64,000 nt of DNA from contig JACEVL010000494.1 in NCBI GenBank assembly GCA_020284085.1, positions 656,001-720,000 on the forward strand, read 5' to 3'. Each line of letters begins with the position of its first letter. Positions within the stretch are counted from its first letter, which is position 1. The notes below the pieces were generated by a model. That model ran no database searches, was not told the origin of the DNA, and saw only the letters and a program-made list of their open reading frames with translations. The stretch is from Aporrectodea caliginosa. Lineage: Eukaryota > Annelida > Clitellata > Crassiclitellata > Lumbricidae. The translations under genes and the position numbers were made by a program. Positions 1-11,590 of the stretch are shown here, piece by piece.

Positions 1-199
1 TTACACCCATAGGCCTATTAATTCTACATCCTTTAACCGAACGACTTGAAATATGATGGGATAATAAAGTCTATAATATCGCTACACCCTAAACATGTAA
101 GAGGGATCGATTTTATAGGTGGTGGACCTAGAACTCCGATCATGGTGTCTGCAATCAGCTCTGGATAGCAGACCATCAGTAGATTGGGTTCTGCGAGTC

Positions 200-460
200 A
201 GCTAGAATGATTGGACAGCCTTTCCTTAAGACATACATCTTTTTGTTCCTAGGACTAGGACTGCCTTGGCTGGTCCCTCTACTTGGAATGACCTTCCCCT
301 CACTAAGGACTAAACTAATGGCTGTTTTTCCTCTTTGGCCTCTCGTTCTTTAAAGACGTTTCTTCTTCCCCGGGATTTTCGTGCTGAGAATAGTTATTCT
401 AAGAGAGGCGCTATGTAAATCTATAAATACGATACTATGCGATACGATAAATACATATCT
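200..460 (+). mobile_element. LINE 3' fragment (L2-like, GATAC tail)
   Basis: Degenerate copy of the C-terminal LINE segment (LYLE*PSP... around 280-300, aligning with the W-N-x-LP motif of the other copies), then GAGGCGCTATGTAAATCTA and an ATACGATAC-type tail at 424-460. The same 3' end recurs at 27545-27640 and 57400-57660. Confidence 0.5.
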
Positions 461-1140
461 ACATAATACATATACATAGCTTGACCATGAATAATTGTTG
501 ATGTCGTGCGAGTCACAGAGGAATTTGGCAAGCGGACGCAGATATTAAGGCAGATACTTCCGCAATGGTGTTTTATCGTTTGGCTTTCAATCTATGCGTG
601 GGAAGTTGGCATCTCGGTATGTCATATGAAGCTGACAAACCATAATCGACGTAATCAAACCACACGGGAATGTTTCTAGCTACTATTTATGTCATTATAT
701 CCTCGCTTAATTGGAAACATCTATCAAGTCTAGCTGGATTTTGACGATATCCAGGTTTTTTCTAATCGCAAATCGTGAATGTTCTTGACACACTCGTTGT
801 ATCTACAAGCTCTGAAATACTTCCAGCGTAAAAGCAGAATTTTTTGTAAATAGATTTTAGCATCACCGTTCCTGCACAGCTAGGAAGTCAGAAGCAGGTC
901 AATTTAAATGGCACTTATGTTCAGCAATTCATTGGAAATCTTATTGCCCGAAGTGCTGCATTTAAATTTGACTTACAGCCGGTTGTTCATTGCTTCGCTA
1001 ATAAAGTGGCCAGTGACTTCTAGTATTTTGCCATGTAGGCCTACCTGCATCAGGATATCAGAACAGTAAATTATAATTCTATAGAAAACGATGAAATTTT
1101 AAACAACAATCAGGCAACCTTATCACATTATGTGTGTCAG
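461..1140. other. Non-coding stretch, no feature recognised
   Basis: AT-rich sequence with no long open frame, no inverted-repeat element and no recognisable exon; several TAGGCCTA palindromes. Confidence 0.5.
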
Positions 1141-1305
1141 TATGCGAGCATAATTATATGAGTAGGTATGTATGGGCCTAGTTAAATATGCAAATATTAT
1201 GTATAAGCATGTATGTGTTTATGTACATGCTTACATATAGGTATGCATGCACGTAGGTATGTCTGTCTGCATATGTATGCATGTATGGATATGCATGTAT
1301 GCAAT
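1141..1305. repeat. ATGT-type degenerate microsatellite
   Basis: Imperfect TATG/CATG repeats (tatgcatgtatgtg and variants). The Tc1-like element lies immediately next to it. Confidence 0.7.
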
Positions 1306-1307
1306 TA

Positions 1308-2117
1308 CACTGTGTCCACGATAAAGTAGAACACTAGACTTTGTGAAATATCTTGGTCAATTGTAGTACTATAGGTACTAAATTTGGTGCACGTGAACTT
1401 CAGTCTATTCTATTTATACCCTGCAAATTTTATTACAATTGATACAACGGTTACGAGGATATACCCTTATGAAATTGGGTGGTTCAGGAACCAAGTTACC
1501 AACCTATTACCTCGTTGTTACCAACACGTAAATGAATGACGTAATTTTTCTGACTACCGCAGAGGACATAGGCTGCTGTTTATAAGCTTCATTTTCGGAA
1601 ACAGTTACACTACGAGACCCGCTTTACGTAACAGTAGTTGGCTGTAAAGAAATGGTTTTCAGTGCAGAGGACAAGATTTTAATCAAGGGGTTGAGAGAGA
1701 CGAAGGGTATGGCGTAAGGAGACTCATTACAGAATTTCCAATGAAAAATTGGTCCCTAGCTGGTGTCAGCAAGCTGTTAAAAAAGATTGCCACAACCGGA
1801 TCAGTTGCAAGGAAACCACGAGATCGGGCGTTACGAACGCAAACAAATATCAATGCTGTCGAAGAACTGGTGCTGAGTCAGGATGATCAGCCGCGCACGC
1901 ATCTGTCGATGCGTTTTACGTGTTGGTAACTTGGTTCCTGAACCACCCAATTTCATAAGGGTATATCTTCGTAACCGTTGCATTAATTGTAATAAAATTT
2001 GCAGGGTATAGATAGAATAGACTGATGTTCATGTGCACCAAATTTAGTACCGATTATACTACAATTGACCAAGATATTTAACAAAGTCTAGTGTTCTACT
2101 TTATCGTGGACACAGTG
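1308..2117 (+). mobile_element. Tc1/mariner-like element, deleted copy with long inverted repeats
   Basis: 810 bp bounded by TA on both sides. The first and last about 190 bp are inverted copies of each other; outer ends CACTGTGTCCACGATAAAGT and its complement. Between them a transposase N-terminus is readable on the plus strand: a helix-turn-helix-like segment (FSAEDKILIKGL at about 1657, then in another frame MKNWSLAGVSKLLKKIATTG from 1741, and EELVLSQDDQPRTH). A one-base loss near 1715 shifts the frame, and the catalytic DDE part is gone. TA duplication and transposase type point to Tc1/mariner. Confidence 0.8.
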
Positions 2118-2559
2118 TATGTATTTTTTAAGAATCCAAGGATCGAACCGCAGTTAAACAACTGGATAGATGACGGATCTAGGATCGACAGAAACAATGT
2201 GAAAATATAAAAATGACGACACCGGATAGCTTGGCAAACAAGCTTTGCATACGGAGATCGTGAGATAGCATTTAACGTCTCATTTTCCCAGTTGATTCGC
2301 ATCTCTGGTCATGTTAAGTTACAGCTAGTTCCAAATACATTCGGTGACAAAATATCAAGCCATCAGATGACCCAGTCAGATGCATCGTTTATAATGCAGC
2401 AGGCGTAATCTAGACATGTCAGTGTAGAACAATATAATTGCGTAGTTCCTATCAGGATGTGCGAGAAAATTGGCTCTAATTTTACTCTACTATAAACAAC
2501 ACCGACAAGGAAGTTTAGTACGTATGTCCTGTATCTTGAATGCATACAGAATTAGCAAA

Positions 2560-2790
2560 TTATACATGTATGTGTGTGTATGTAGGACTGTATGTATACA
2601 TGTATGCATGTATGTATGTATGAATGCATGTATAATGTATGCATGTATGACTGTACGTATGTATGTATGTGTATGTATGTATGTATGTGTATGTATGTAT
2701 GTATGTATTTATGTATGTGTATGTAGGTATGTATGAATGCATGTATACATGTATGTGTTTATGTATATATGTATGTATGACCGTGGGCAG
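2560..2790. repeat. (ATGT)n microsatellite
   Basis: About 230 bp of TATG repeats with interruptions. It accounts for the Cys/Tyr/Met-rich and His/Thr-rich frames on both strands here. Confidence 0.9.
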
Positions 2791-3254
2791 GATGCCTGGA
2801 CGTAGGGTACGGTACTTACTTCCTATATACTCTAATATATTCTATGAACAGTCAGGTTCGGCGTCATTTGACAACAGACTAACGCCAAGAGAAAGGGGAT
2901 GTTTGAGACAGTTCCCGGAGTGAGGTGATGTTTGAGACAGTCCTGGAGTCAGTTGCTAAGGAATTACCAGTTCTTGATTCTTACTTCCTGCCCGATCTTA
3001 ATCGTGATCGTAATCTCGAAATAGCTACAGCGCCTAAAAAAGCGAAGTCGCGGGAACCAGCTTATTCACAGGCGCTTAGTCAAAACATAATCGATAGGCG
3101 GGGTGAAATCGGTTCCAGGTCAAGATCCAAAGGGGTCAGGCAGGCACAGTCGGACGGCTAAGGTGGATAGTGCTTAGAGTTGAAACGAAGAGTTACATGA
3201 GGAAAGAAGAGGAATCGGGACAGGATTTGTGACCGATCAGTGTTCAGTTTTGAG

Positions 3255-4539
3255 CAGTGATATTTCAGTTTTGAAAATAATTATAGTTTCCGTTTTTATT
3301 CAGTTTTGGGTTCATAATTTCTATTCAAGTTCGAGTTTCAGTTTTGAAATAATTTCAGTTTCTATTACAATTTCAGTTTTGAAATAATTTTCGTTTTCAT
3401 TTCAGTTACTGGAAAATTTCAGTTTCAGTTTCTGCATAGATATGATTGCATTGATAGACTAGATGGACGTACAACATTTAGGCCTACTACACTCTTAATC
3501 AGTAACAGTCGTTGAGCCATCACAAAATAATGTACTATTTCATCTAGTAGTGCAGTCGGCCACAAGCTTTTTTTACCACACTTTCTATTCTACTTTTCCA
3601 CTGCTACCAACGATCTTCTCTAATCTGGCTAGCAACCTTTCTGGTCTTTAATAGTATTTGTGTGTAGTGCTTTCTATAAGCCTGCTTTACAGTCTTGTAT
3701 AATATGAGCCACACAAGGCATGAGACGACACAAGACCTTCTCAGGGAGTTCTGGAAGTGGGATGACAAATATATTAAAATAGCTTCAGGCTTTCCTACCA
3801 TCATCATACTGTACAGTTCATCTGCAGTTCCATCATCTGGCATCTGCACTACCACTTTCATCATGGATGCAGCCAATGGGATTTCAAAAGAATCGCTGGC
3901 TTAGCTTGAAATCGATTATTTCCAATTAGGCCTAATTGTTTTTAAACCGTCTTAGGATGGACTAATCAACTATTTTAATATATTTACCTTCAGATTAGTC
4001 GAATTCTTTCCCAAAAGCTGCAGTACACATGGCTTATTGCTAACATTTGATCCAACTTCCACCAAACACGAACTCATTCGTTTTGACATCATTATATAAA
4101 AATACTGCCACACCTCGCTTTTGCGCTTAAGTCCAGCCAATAGTCGCGAAAAATTTATTCTTATTAGAAAAATTTAGCAACCTGACACTAACAGACGACA
4201 TAATTTCGGATGATCGGAAGTTACCGGATATCGAATAACAACGAGAATGAACGTTTGGACTAAATACCGAGAGTTCCTATTACATACCGACAGTCACATA
4301 GACCGCGATTTAGTACAATTAAAGCCCATTGGGAACGCAAGAAATTTTTACCTCTTTTCAACAATTTCAGTTCGGAAATTAATTATCGTTTCTATTTCTA
4401 TTCAGTTTTCAACATTTTAATATTCGTTTCTATTCAGTTTCCGTTTTGCAAATAATTTCCGTTTTAGTTTCAGTTTCCGTTAAACGGAAATTCATAATTT
4501 TCGTTTCAGTTTCTATTTCAGTTAACTGAAATATCACTG
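3255..4539. mobile_element. hAT-type element with 8-bp target duplication
   Basis: 1,285 bp. Ends CAGTGATATTTCAGTT and AACTGAAATATCACTG are inverted repeats, and the flanking 8-bp target duplication GTTTTGAG is at 3247-3254 and 4540-4547. The 180-200 bp next to each end are dense in repeats of TTTCAGTTT/CGTTT motifs in opposite orientation, as subterminal transposase-binding repeats often are in hAT elements. No intact transposase; a short minus-strand frame at 3604-3876 is the only open piece. Confidence 0.85.
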
Positions 4540-4818
4540 GTTTTGAGTGAAAGACCTATGGAGTGATTGTAAGTGGTGAGCTACTGGTGAGTTCGTAGGA
4601 TGTATATTTGTCGTAATTCTGACGGGAGTTTGTTCCAGGGAGGCGGAACAGCTCCGGCTATGAAGCGATTTGAAAATTTTAGTGATGGGGTGACGGAAGG
4701 GCAGAGAAGTGTTAGGGAGGAAGAGGGTTTGAGCGAAGTGGTTGGACCTATCATGGTGGTGTGGATGGTATATTTACGTGCTGTGTTCTGTGTTTAACGA
4801 ATGTGTCGGATAAATGTA

Positions 4819-5631
4819 GGGTAGAGTGGGGCAAAACGCCCCCTTTAACGGGTTTTGCTCAATTACAACGTGAGTAACAACATTTTCAGCATGAAATTAT
4901 TGTAAGACCTTGTACTGAATGTACCAAGTAAAGTAAAATTATGTCCGATAAAATGCCCCAAAAGATTACATTAAAAATAATAAAATACAGAGTGCTTCAA
5001 AAGGGGGCGTTTTGCCCCTCACTTGGGCAAAACGCCCCCCGTGATTTGACCCCTCGCTACCTGAAAAGTCGATGCACATAATCAACTGCAATCACTGCCA
5101 TGATGCAACAATAACTATGAGAAGTAAAGATCTCTAGATTTTTTTTTTTAAAAAGATGTCTTTAAAAATAATTAAATTAAAAAATATGCTTTGCTTCAGG
5201 TGACTCTGAGGTGAGGGGGCGTTTTGCCCCATGTCAGCATTTTCCATAGGGGGCGTTTTGCCCCGCTTGGTGCTACCTTGTGAGATTGCCCATATAATAA
5301 AAAAATGATATGTTAAAGCCCCATTTATTGTGCACAGTTATTCGATATAGGGTATACTTTAGACCTATATTTGTATTATTGGCTATGTCTAGCATTTTGG
5401 CACCATTAATGATACAGAATTGGCGACCGACTCTTATAAGGAAACACGAAAAAATCAATTTTTCTAAAATAAAAATAAGCAAAGCATCTATAGATAAATA
5501 ACTGACGATTATCTCGTTAGGGTACAACTAAGAAACCCCAGAACATTAAAAAATTTCATTACATGGCACAGGGGGGACAGGGCCGGGATGGGGCGTTTTG
5601 CCCCGCGGGGGCGTTTTGCCCCACTCTACCC
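4819..5631. mobile_element. MITE with repeated GGGGCGTTTTGCCCC palindromes
   Basis: 813 bp flanked by TA. Ends are inverted: GGGTAGAGTGGGGCAAAACG and its complement. The palindromic core GGGGC-GTTTT-GCCCC or its variants recur about eight times (near 4836, 5004, 5030, 5216, 5249, 5590 and 5608). No coding capacity seen. Confidence 0.8.
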
Positions 5632-5633
5632 TA

Positions 5634-6900
5634 TGTCATGCAACGAAATGTAATATCGACGCCTCTGTTATCCTCGTACATTATTTGCATGTAATCGGAT
5701 AACTCCACCCAAACACATTGTTCACTGTCTGGATTTGATACAGACTAGACAGGACGTTCAGACTTTCAAAATTGTATTTGATTCTCAGTTTTATCTTTCA
5801 ACTCCAACCCATCACTAGGCTCGGGAGAAGCCTGGTGCGTGAGGGATGGAGATTGGATCATGTGCGGGTCTAATTTGTAGCCACTTTAACGCTGCTATAG
5901 GAAATATAACTATACCAGATCCGTAACTGGGTGAGCAGATGTCAAATGTTGCAGACTACTGATCATATTAAACAGTGCCCTGGCTAACACTATAATTATA
6001 GGGTCTACTATAAATTTTATGTTTCATGCACTCCTTTCAATTATTATAAGATAAGAATATTCTTTACTTGACCAATTGCTATGCGCATTTTGGTGTGCAG
6101 ACATGGTAATATACACACATCATTCATTGAGCTTATAAAGACAGTTACATTCTCTAAAAAACACACCTATAATCCTAAATCTGAAAACCCATATATCGTT
6201 ATACTGATGAAAGTTTTCCTCATCATGCCATCTGCGGTTATGGGCCGTGGGCGCATATGGTAGGAGGCTTTGACCGGTTTTATGATTCTTTTTAAGGAGT
6301 ACTTATGGGTAAAATTGTTTTTTTATGAACACCTCAGTGTATGTTAAACGGTTTTGGAAATCAATTAAGTATAGGCCCGCACTGTACAGGGAGCGAGTCA
6401 TATATCTTTCATGTGATTGTAACGTGCATTTGTGTCGAATTATTGTAACGCCCTCCAGAATTATCTGAGGGTTCAATCATGCAAATTAGGAAATGTAGGC
6501 AGACAATTGGACCAGGAAGCAAAATAAAGCTATCTATTCGTATAGTCGCATTGTAAGAAAACAAATTTCCAGTTTCTTCCTTGTTCAGAAATATTCTCCT
6601 TCATACTCTAGATAGAGTCAATACTATAGTATCGGGATTCACCAGACTGTTTCACTAAGCTACCATGTAATAGCACTTATAGTCAAAGGAATTGAAATTC
6701 TGAATAAAAATTACAGTGAAGAAATACAAAGTTACTGTTGTCTGAATAATCACAGAAAATAACAGAACTTAAGCAGAATTGACGTGTTCTTCTGAAGGCA
6801 AATTCCTTCAACATATGAATTCGTAAATGTTTTAGTCGTAATCAAATTGTTCCTAGATAAACAAACACATTATCGATAAACAAACACATAATACTAAACA
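5634..6900. other. Non-coding stretch, no feature recognised
   Basis: No exon, tail or paired inverted repeat was found between the GC-palindrome MITE and the ATGT repeat that precedes the LINE fragment at 7.0 kb. Probably intergenic, downstream of the receptor gene. Confidence 0.45.
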
Positions 6901-7039
6901 ATATATATATGTGTTCAACTAGTGTGCATGAATAATGTATGTATGTATGCATGTAGGTGTGTACGTAGGTATGTATGCTTCTATATATGAATGTATGTAT
7001 AATGTGCGTATGTGTATGTGCGAGTTCGTCATATTTGTG

Positions 7040-7362
7040 CGTATGGATGCCTGTAATCCATCTTACCTGCGCAACCTCTGCCACCCAGTGTCCGACGTGG
7101 TAGCGCGTCGGGCGCTTCGCTCCGCGACGACGGGGCAACTCCTAGTTCCGCGGGCTCGCTTGACTGCTAGGCAGCGCCGAGCTTTCTCGGTTGCAGGCCC
7201 CTCCATCGGAGCTGCGCTTACAACCTTTGACCAGTCAAACTGGGTTTTATAAATCGCTCAAGTCTTTTTTACTTTTGCCGTGGCTGGGCTGAGAGCGCCT
7301 CTGAGTAGATTTCTTGAAGGGGCGCTATATAAATTTCCAGAATGAATGAATGAATGAATGTA
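7040..7362 (+). mobile_element. LINE 3' end, GAATGAAT-tail family
   Basis: The plus strand reads SDVVARRALRSATTGQLLVP and RQRRAFSVAGPSI, the C-terminal LINE ORF2 segment shared with copies at 13.4, 43.7 and 44.2 kb. It is followed by GGGGCGCTATATAAATTTCC and a (GAAT)n tail ending at 7362. It lies just beyond the receptor stop codon. Confidence 0.75.
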
Positions 7363-7440
7363 CATACACATAGAGTCATACATAGAGTCCGATCACTCTA
7401 AGATCGTATTAATATAATTAGACAAGGAGAATCTTGAATT

Positions 7441-7684
7441 TCATTTTCGAGTATCGTCATACAGTGATTCCGCTTTGGTGGCTGATTTACCCATAGGTCC
7501 TGAGGTGTAGTCATTGGTGCGTTCCTTCGGGTTGTCGTAGGATCTCGGTGCTGGGCCGGCGGCGTAGTATCCCTCCTGCTGATCACCACCCGAGCGGAAG
7601 CTTCTGATTGACTTGCAAAGGGTTTTGAAGTCAGGTCTCTTCTTGGCAACCACGTTCCAACAAGGAGTCACAACAGTATCAAAC
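7441..7684 (-). CDS. Receptor last exon: end of kinase domain and cytosolic tail
   Basis: 244 nt including the TGA stop, acceptor tatttcag. Begins FDTVVTPCWNVVAKKRPDFK, the CW-x6-RP-x-F signature that ends tyrosine kinase domains. The tail (about 55 residues) has tyrosines in GYYAAG, RSYDNPK, NDYTSG and SLYDD. Y-D-N-P matches the Y-x-N preference of Grb2-type SH2 domains (known for that domain family; binding here is inference). A separate kinase would have to phosphorylate them. Confidence 0.9.
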
Positions 7685-7950
7685 CTGAAATAAAGCTCAA
7701 GTTGAGATTGAGGTAAAGTGCTTGTTTAAAACGCTTCTAGGAAATTTATAGGCAGTTGAGTATTCACTGTCTTCTGCAAGGTCTAGCCACTCGGGCTTTC
7801 GAAGTACATAATTGATTAATTAATAAGAAGAAGTCTAAAGGTAAATGTGTCCTCACACTTCACTCCTCTACTGACGTTGGTTAAATATAGGCCTAGGCAT
7901 AACAGTAATTAGTATTTAATTAGATATAAACAAATTATAAAAAGATTTAC

Positions 7951-8047
7951 AGTTCCGGTGGACACTCGTCAGGGCGTGGCATTCTGTGTCCAGTTTTCAG
8001 CAAGTTCTCCACTTCCGCACTCTTCTTTCCAGGATATGGCGTTGCTC
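7951..8047 (-). CDS. Receptor exon: kinase C-lobe
   Basis: 97 nt, phase 1-2, acceptor aatttcag, donor GTAAAT. Encodes ATPYPGKKSAEVENLLKTGH and RMPRPDECPPEL, matching the PYPG...L..G.RM..P..CP.EL pattern at the end of receptor tyrosine kinase domains. Confidence 0.9.
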
Positions 8048-8550
8048 CTGAAATTGTAAGACACCAATGTCACATAGCCAACCTTATCCATTCATAAGTG
8101 TTAGCATGCATTACAGATAATAAGAATCACGCGCAACTTGACGGTTGGCAGAATGCAAAGAGAGACAGCTATTTAAAATTTCTGGCCTGGTGTAGGAAGT
8201 AGGCCTATTATTCTACAGTTAAGGTACTACATAGCCTTGCGAATACTATTAAGAACATTTAAATATAGGCCTAACTTTGAAAGACAACGATAAAGTCCTA
8301 GATTTGTTGATCAAGAAATTATGAGAGAGGACTCTGTAGAGGTAACAAATGGCTGGATTTTCTTCAGTCTCAGTGGTCCAACTTTTTTACAAAAAACCTA
8401 GATTCTTATGTGTAACACACTTCAATAATTTATAACAGTTTCTATTTGTTTGTTCCACTTATAATTTGCTCAGAGTCTCGCGGAGAATGCAGGTGCTATT
8501 AATATTTCAGGACAATAAAGTGCAAGAGTATCTGCAACAAGAAAGCTGAC

Positions 8551-8677
8551 CATTTGAGTAGATTTCCCAGATGGTAACACCATACGCCCAGACGTCAGAC
8601 TTCTGTGTGTAGACGACTTTTCCTTTTCCAACCGACGCCAAAGTCTCCGGAGCCAACCACTTCAAAGGCACCGACAC
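8551..8677 (-). CDS. Receptor exon: P+1 loop, APE motif and helix F
   Basis: 127 nt, phase 0-1, acceptor cttacag, donor GTCAGC. Encodes [13 protein letters not shown], then [20 protein letters not shown]. The P-x-KWLAPE and [13 protein letters not shown] motifs are diagnostic of tyrosine kinases and are well conserved, in contrast with the catalytic motifs. Confidence 0.9.
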
Positions 8678-9574
8678 CTGTAAGCAACAACAAGAAAAAC
8701 AACAACAGCTTCATCATCGTCAGTTCATATGACGCCAGCTATTTGGCGGCGATGGGTACGAATAAATTATCGCCATTGTCGTCGGTCAAGTCCACATCTC
8801 CCCTCAATGTTAGTCCATGTGATTATTCATAATTATTGTCCATCCAGCATAGTCTTAGTCTTTGTTTCTTTTCCCTTTGAATCTTGCATGTAGGGCCTAA
8901 CGCACGCATTTTATGGAATTCGGTCAACTGGCATTTTCTCTAATTGTCCAAACCATCGGAGTCTTTGGTCTAGCAGAGTTGTTTGAATACAAAATGGATG
9001 CCATATATCATCATTTCTTATTTATGTAATCTTGAATTCCGTTCAATATTCCACAGCCTACTCATTTCTGTTCTAAGTAGGCTTATTCTTTTCTCATCAG
9101 GCTTTCGCAAAGTCTAGCATTCTGATCCGTAGGCCTACATGAAAATGGGTTGTGTCATCGTCTCGTATCTTTTTGTCTTGGTTTTATTTTGTCATTTCTT
9201 AGTAATAAACAACAAATGCTGGAGCGCTTTCATTTGCCATTTTAAGTGATTCGGTCGTTGCATGATAATTCACTGCAATTCACACATTTATCCCCCAACA
9301 GTGGAACCAAAAATTACTTTACGAAGTGAACAGTGGAAATAGCCTAACTCTAATATTCTTCCCTTTAGTATGATTGCTGTATCCAATGTATTATGCCATC
9401 CCACGCGAAACGTGGTCTGAGACTCAAATTTAATCTCTTGCCCCCGCAACCCGTGGAATTTACGCTGGTAATTGACCCATAATTTAAGAAAGCATCGAAA
9501 GCTCTTATTGTACGACAAGACATATGATGATATGTTCATGACAAGTAAAGCATAATAATCAAGCGAAAGATTAC

Positions 9575-9712
9575 ATTGGCAGTGGCTTCCTCGGCTTGGT
9601 CCTCGGTTCCGCTGTCGTCGAATGTTCCAAAGCCGATAAGTTTAGCCACTAAGCCATTCATTCCATCCTTCTTCAACAGAACGTTCCTCATCGCAAGTCG
9701 ACGGTGAAGTAT
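9575..9712 (-). CDS. Receptor exon: catalytic loop (HRR) and GFG segment
   Basis: 138 nt, 46 codons, phase 0-0, acceptor ttttgcag, donor GTAATC. Encodes ILHRRLAMRNVLLKKDG and LVAKLIGFGTFDDSG. The standard HRDLAARN is HRRLAMRN: the catalytic Asp is Arg (codon CGA). The DFG motif is GFG (codons GGC TTT GGA). The loop asparagine is kept. The activation loop continues as TEDQAEEATAN without any tyrosine. Both changes are clean codon substitutions in an otherwise intact exon, so relaxed reading or frameshift does not explain them. Confidence 0.9.
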
Positions 9713-10060
9713 CTGCAAAATACTCTGAACGTTATTACAATGGCTAAGTTGGTATCTAGGTCGTTTAAAAATTACACATTTTATAGGATTTCGTTCATAA
9801 GTGCACGTAGGCCTATATGCAAAACTTCATAAAATATAAATACATAACACATAAAACAACTAGGTACGTAATACAGCAATACATCTGTGTATTTGCCATC
9901 ACGCATTCATGTCACAGCACGCATTGTCGCTTGTCTCGCAATAGTAAAGATTGCTTGCTTAATTACTTACTTACTTTAACACTTTGCCTCTAACTTATAT
10001 TACCCTACATTACAAACATCTTGCATTTCCTTATGGTGCTTGTGAATATACGTTTCTTAC

Positions 10061-10206
10061 GTTCTTAGAATGAAGAAACTCCATTCCACTGGCAATGTGC
10101 ATCGTGAAGTTGAGCATGTTCTCCAAGACGTCGGTCGTCACTTTTCCAACATTGCTGAGCCATCCTTTCAGGGTTAGGTCACAAAATTCAAGCAGCATAA
10201 TCGGTC
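10061..10206 (-). CDS. Receptor exon: kinase hinge to helix E
   Basis: 146 nt, phase 1-0, acceptor tttttacag, donor GTAAGA. Encodes PIMLLEFCDLTLKGWLSNVG and ...FTMHIASGMEFLHSKN. LLEFC is the hinge and IASGMEFLHSKN is the classic helix-E segment just before the catalytic loop. The kinase insert region is short. Confidence 0.87.
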
Positions 10207-10647
10207 CTGTAAAAATAGAAACAGCTTTGATTTTACATCGGACTCATATTAATTATACGGTTGCATAACGCATATTGTATGTGTTGAGCGTGTGTATAGC
10301 GCCTATCAAATCAGGTGCGAGATGAATATAGCTTTCGATGGAATCTTAACCAATAGCTGTGTAACGGAAATCGTGAAACTAAACAGAATGAGCAAATCAA
10401 TGTCGCGCCAGTTTTTAGTTGATCGATGTATGAAATCGTCACGGTTAACTTAGAATCATAAACGAATTTAATGCAAACAAATTTTTTATGTACTGTAATT
10501 GATATTAGACTAGAGGTAGGACAACTGCTTGGTCGAAGATTCTTACATGTAAGTTTGCATAATTGGCATGGTTTGCCTTTAATTTCGCAGCTACAATGAG
10601 TCACCAAAGTTAACAGTGATTGGTTTAACTTTTAACTGATATTTTAC

Positions 10648-10758
10648 CCTCGTCAATGACACCAACGAGCCTGACGATGTTGTCATGGGGAGGAACACGG
10701 TTTCCATGGAAAGCAATCTTAGCCCTTAGTAAAGCCTTATCAGAGTCACTTGCACCAA
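10648..10758 (-). CDS. Receptor exon: kinase helix C to strand 4
   Basis: 111 nt, phase 1-1, acceptor tctccag, donor GTAAAA. Encodes ALLRAKIAFHGNRVPPHDNI and VRLVGVIDE; HDNIVRLVGV matches the H-x-NI-x-x-LLG core of receptor tyrosine kinases. The helix-C glutamate seems absent: the expected position falls in LLRAKIA, which has no acidic residue. Confidence 0.83.
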
Positions 10759-11385
10759 CTGGAGAACAACAAAAACACGTACATTAGAACTCAGCGACAA
10801 AAAGCAAGACGTTAACAGAAAACCCAGTTAAAAAGCACCTTAAGCGCCAGAGTTACGTTAAACTCTGAAGCTATTGCCTGAGTTCCACGCTGTCTTGGTA
10901 TGGATGCTGCACGTAGGCTAGTTGCGGATAATGTGCATTGTCTTTGGCTGTTATAATTTTCACGTGTACACTAAGACCGAAGAAGCTGCGTCTCAATATT
11001 AACTTTAAGGCACAAGTTCCTGTTCCTTCGAAGTCTGCTTAATTTACTCTCTCTAGCTATAAGACGCACCTGCTCAAACCCATTAGACAACCATGCATGT
11101 CCATTGTCCATAACGCTTTGAAGTGCGCTTTATCAAAGTCCTGATACATACAAACAAATATATATATATACATAAAATAAATTCATACATACGACTTATT
11201 TTTGTGACTTCAATTGCGACTGCTGCTTTGAAAATGTCGTTAGCAAAATACGAAAATAGTATGACAAAAATTTGAAAAACCATTTAATTTTTTGGACGAC
11301 AAACTAAGCACGACCAATATCTCGTGACGTTAAACATATTTTGATAACCCACAGTCACACTACTAACGATAACAATAATTATTAC

Positions 11386-11590
11386 CTGGAAGATACTTGG
11401 CTGCCACACATTTTGTATCTCCGCCATTTTTCAAGTAAGCCTTCTTGACGATTGCGAATCTACCATCTGCCAATGTCTCTACCATTTCCACCTGGTCACG
11501 ATTGACCCTCCATCCACCTGGATCACTTCCGTCAACATAGATATCATCATCTTCTTCGTCGACGACCTTGCCACGCCTTGATTTGGATCT
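11386..11590 (-). CDS. Receptor exon: juxtamembrane and kinase N-lobe, degenerate glycine loop
   Basis: 205 nt, phase 0-1, acceptor tattag, donor GTAATA. Contains an acidic juxtamembrane tyrosine (DEEDDDIYVDG), then WRVNRDQVEM, which aligns with the start of tyrosine kinase domains. The glycine loop GxGxxG reads A-D-G-R-F-A (787-792): only the middle glycine remains. The ATP-site lysine is kept in VAAKYLP (K811). Confidence 0.85.

Noticed and set aside
2470..2923. Long Cys/Tyr/Met-rich or His/Thr-rich open frames
   Set aside because: Translation of the ATGT microsatellite; the same happens at 6842-7138, 15035-15265 and 29560-29848.
2925..3161. 78-residue frame (MMFETVLESVAKELPVLD...)
   Set aside because: No recognised domain, no splice context, upstream short duplication (GATGTTTGAGACAGT); coding status cannot be supported.
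9288..9539. 83-residue minus-strand frame between two kinase exons
   Set aside because: Lies wholly in an intron; kinase exons on either side join directly in phase and in sequence.
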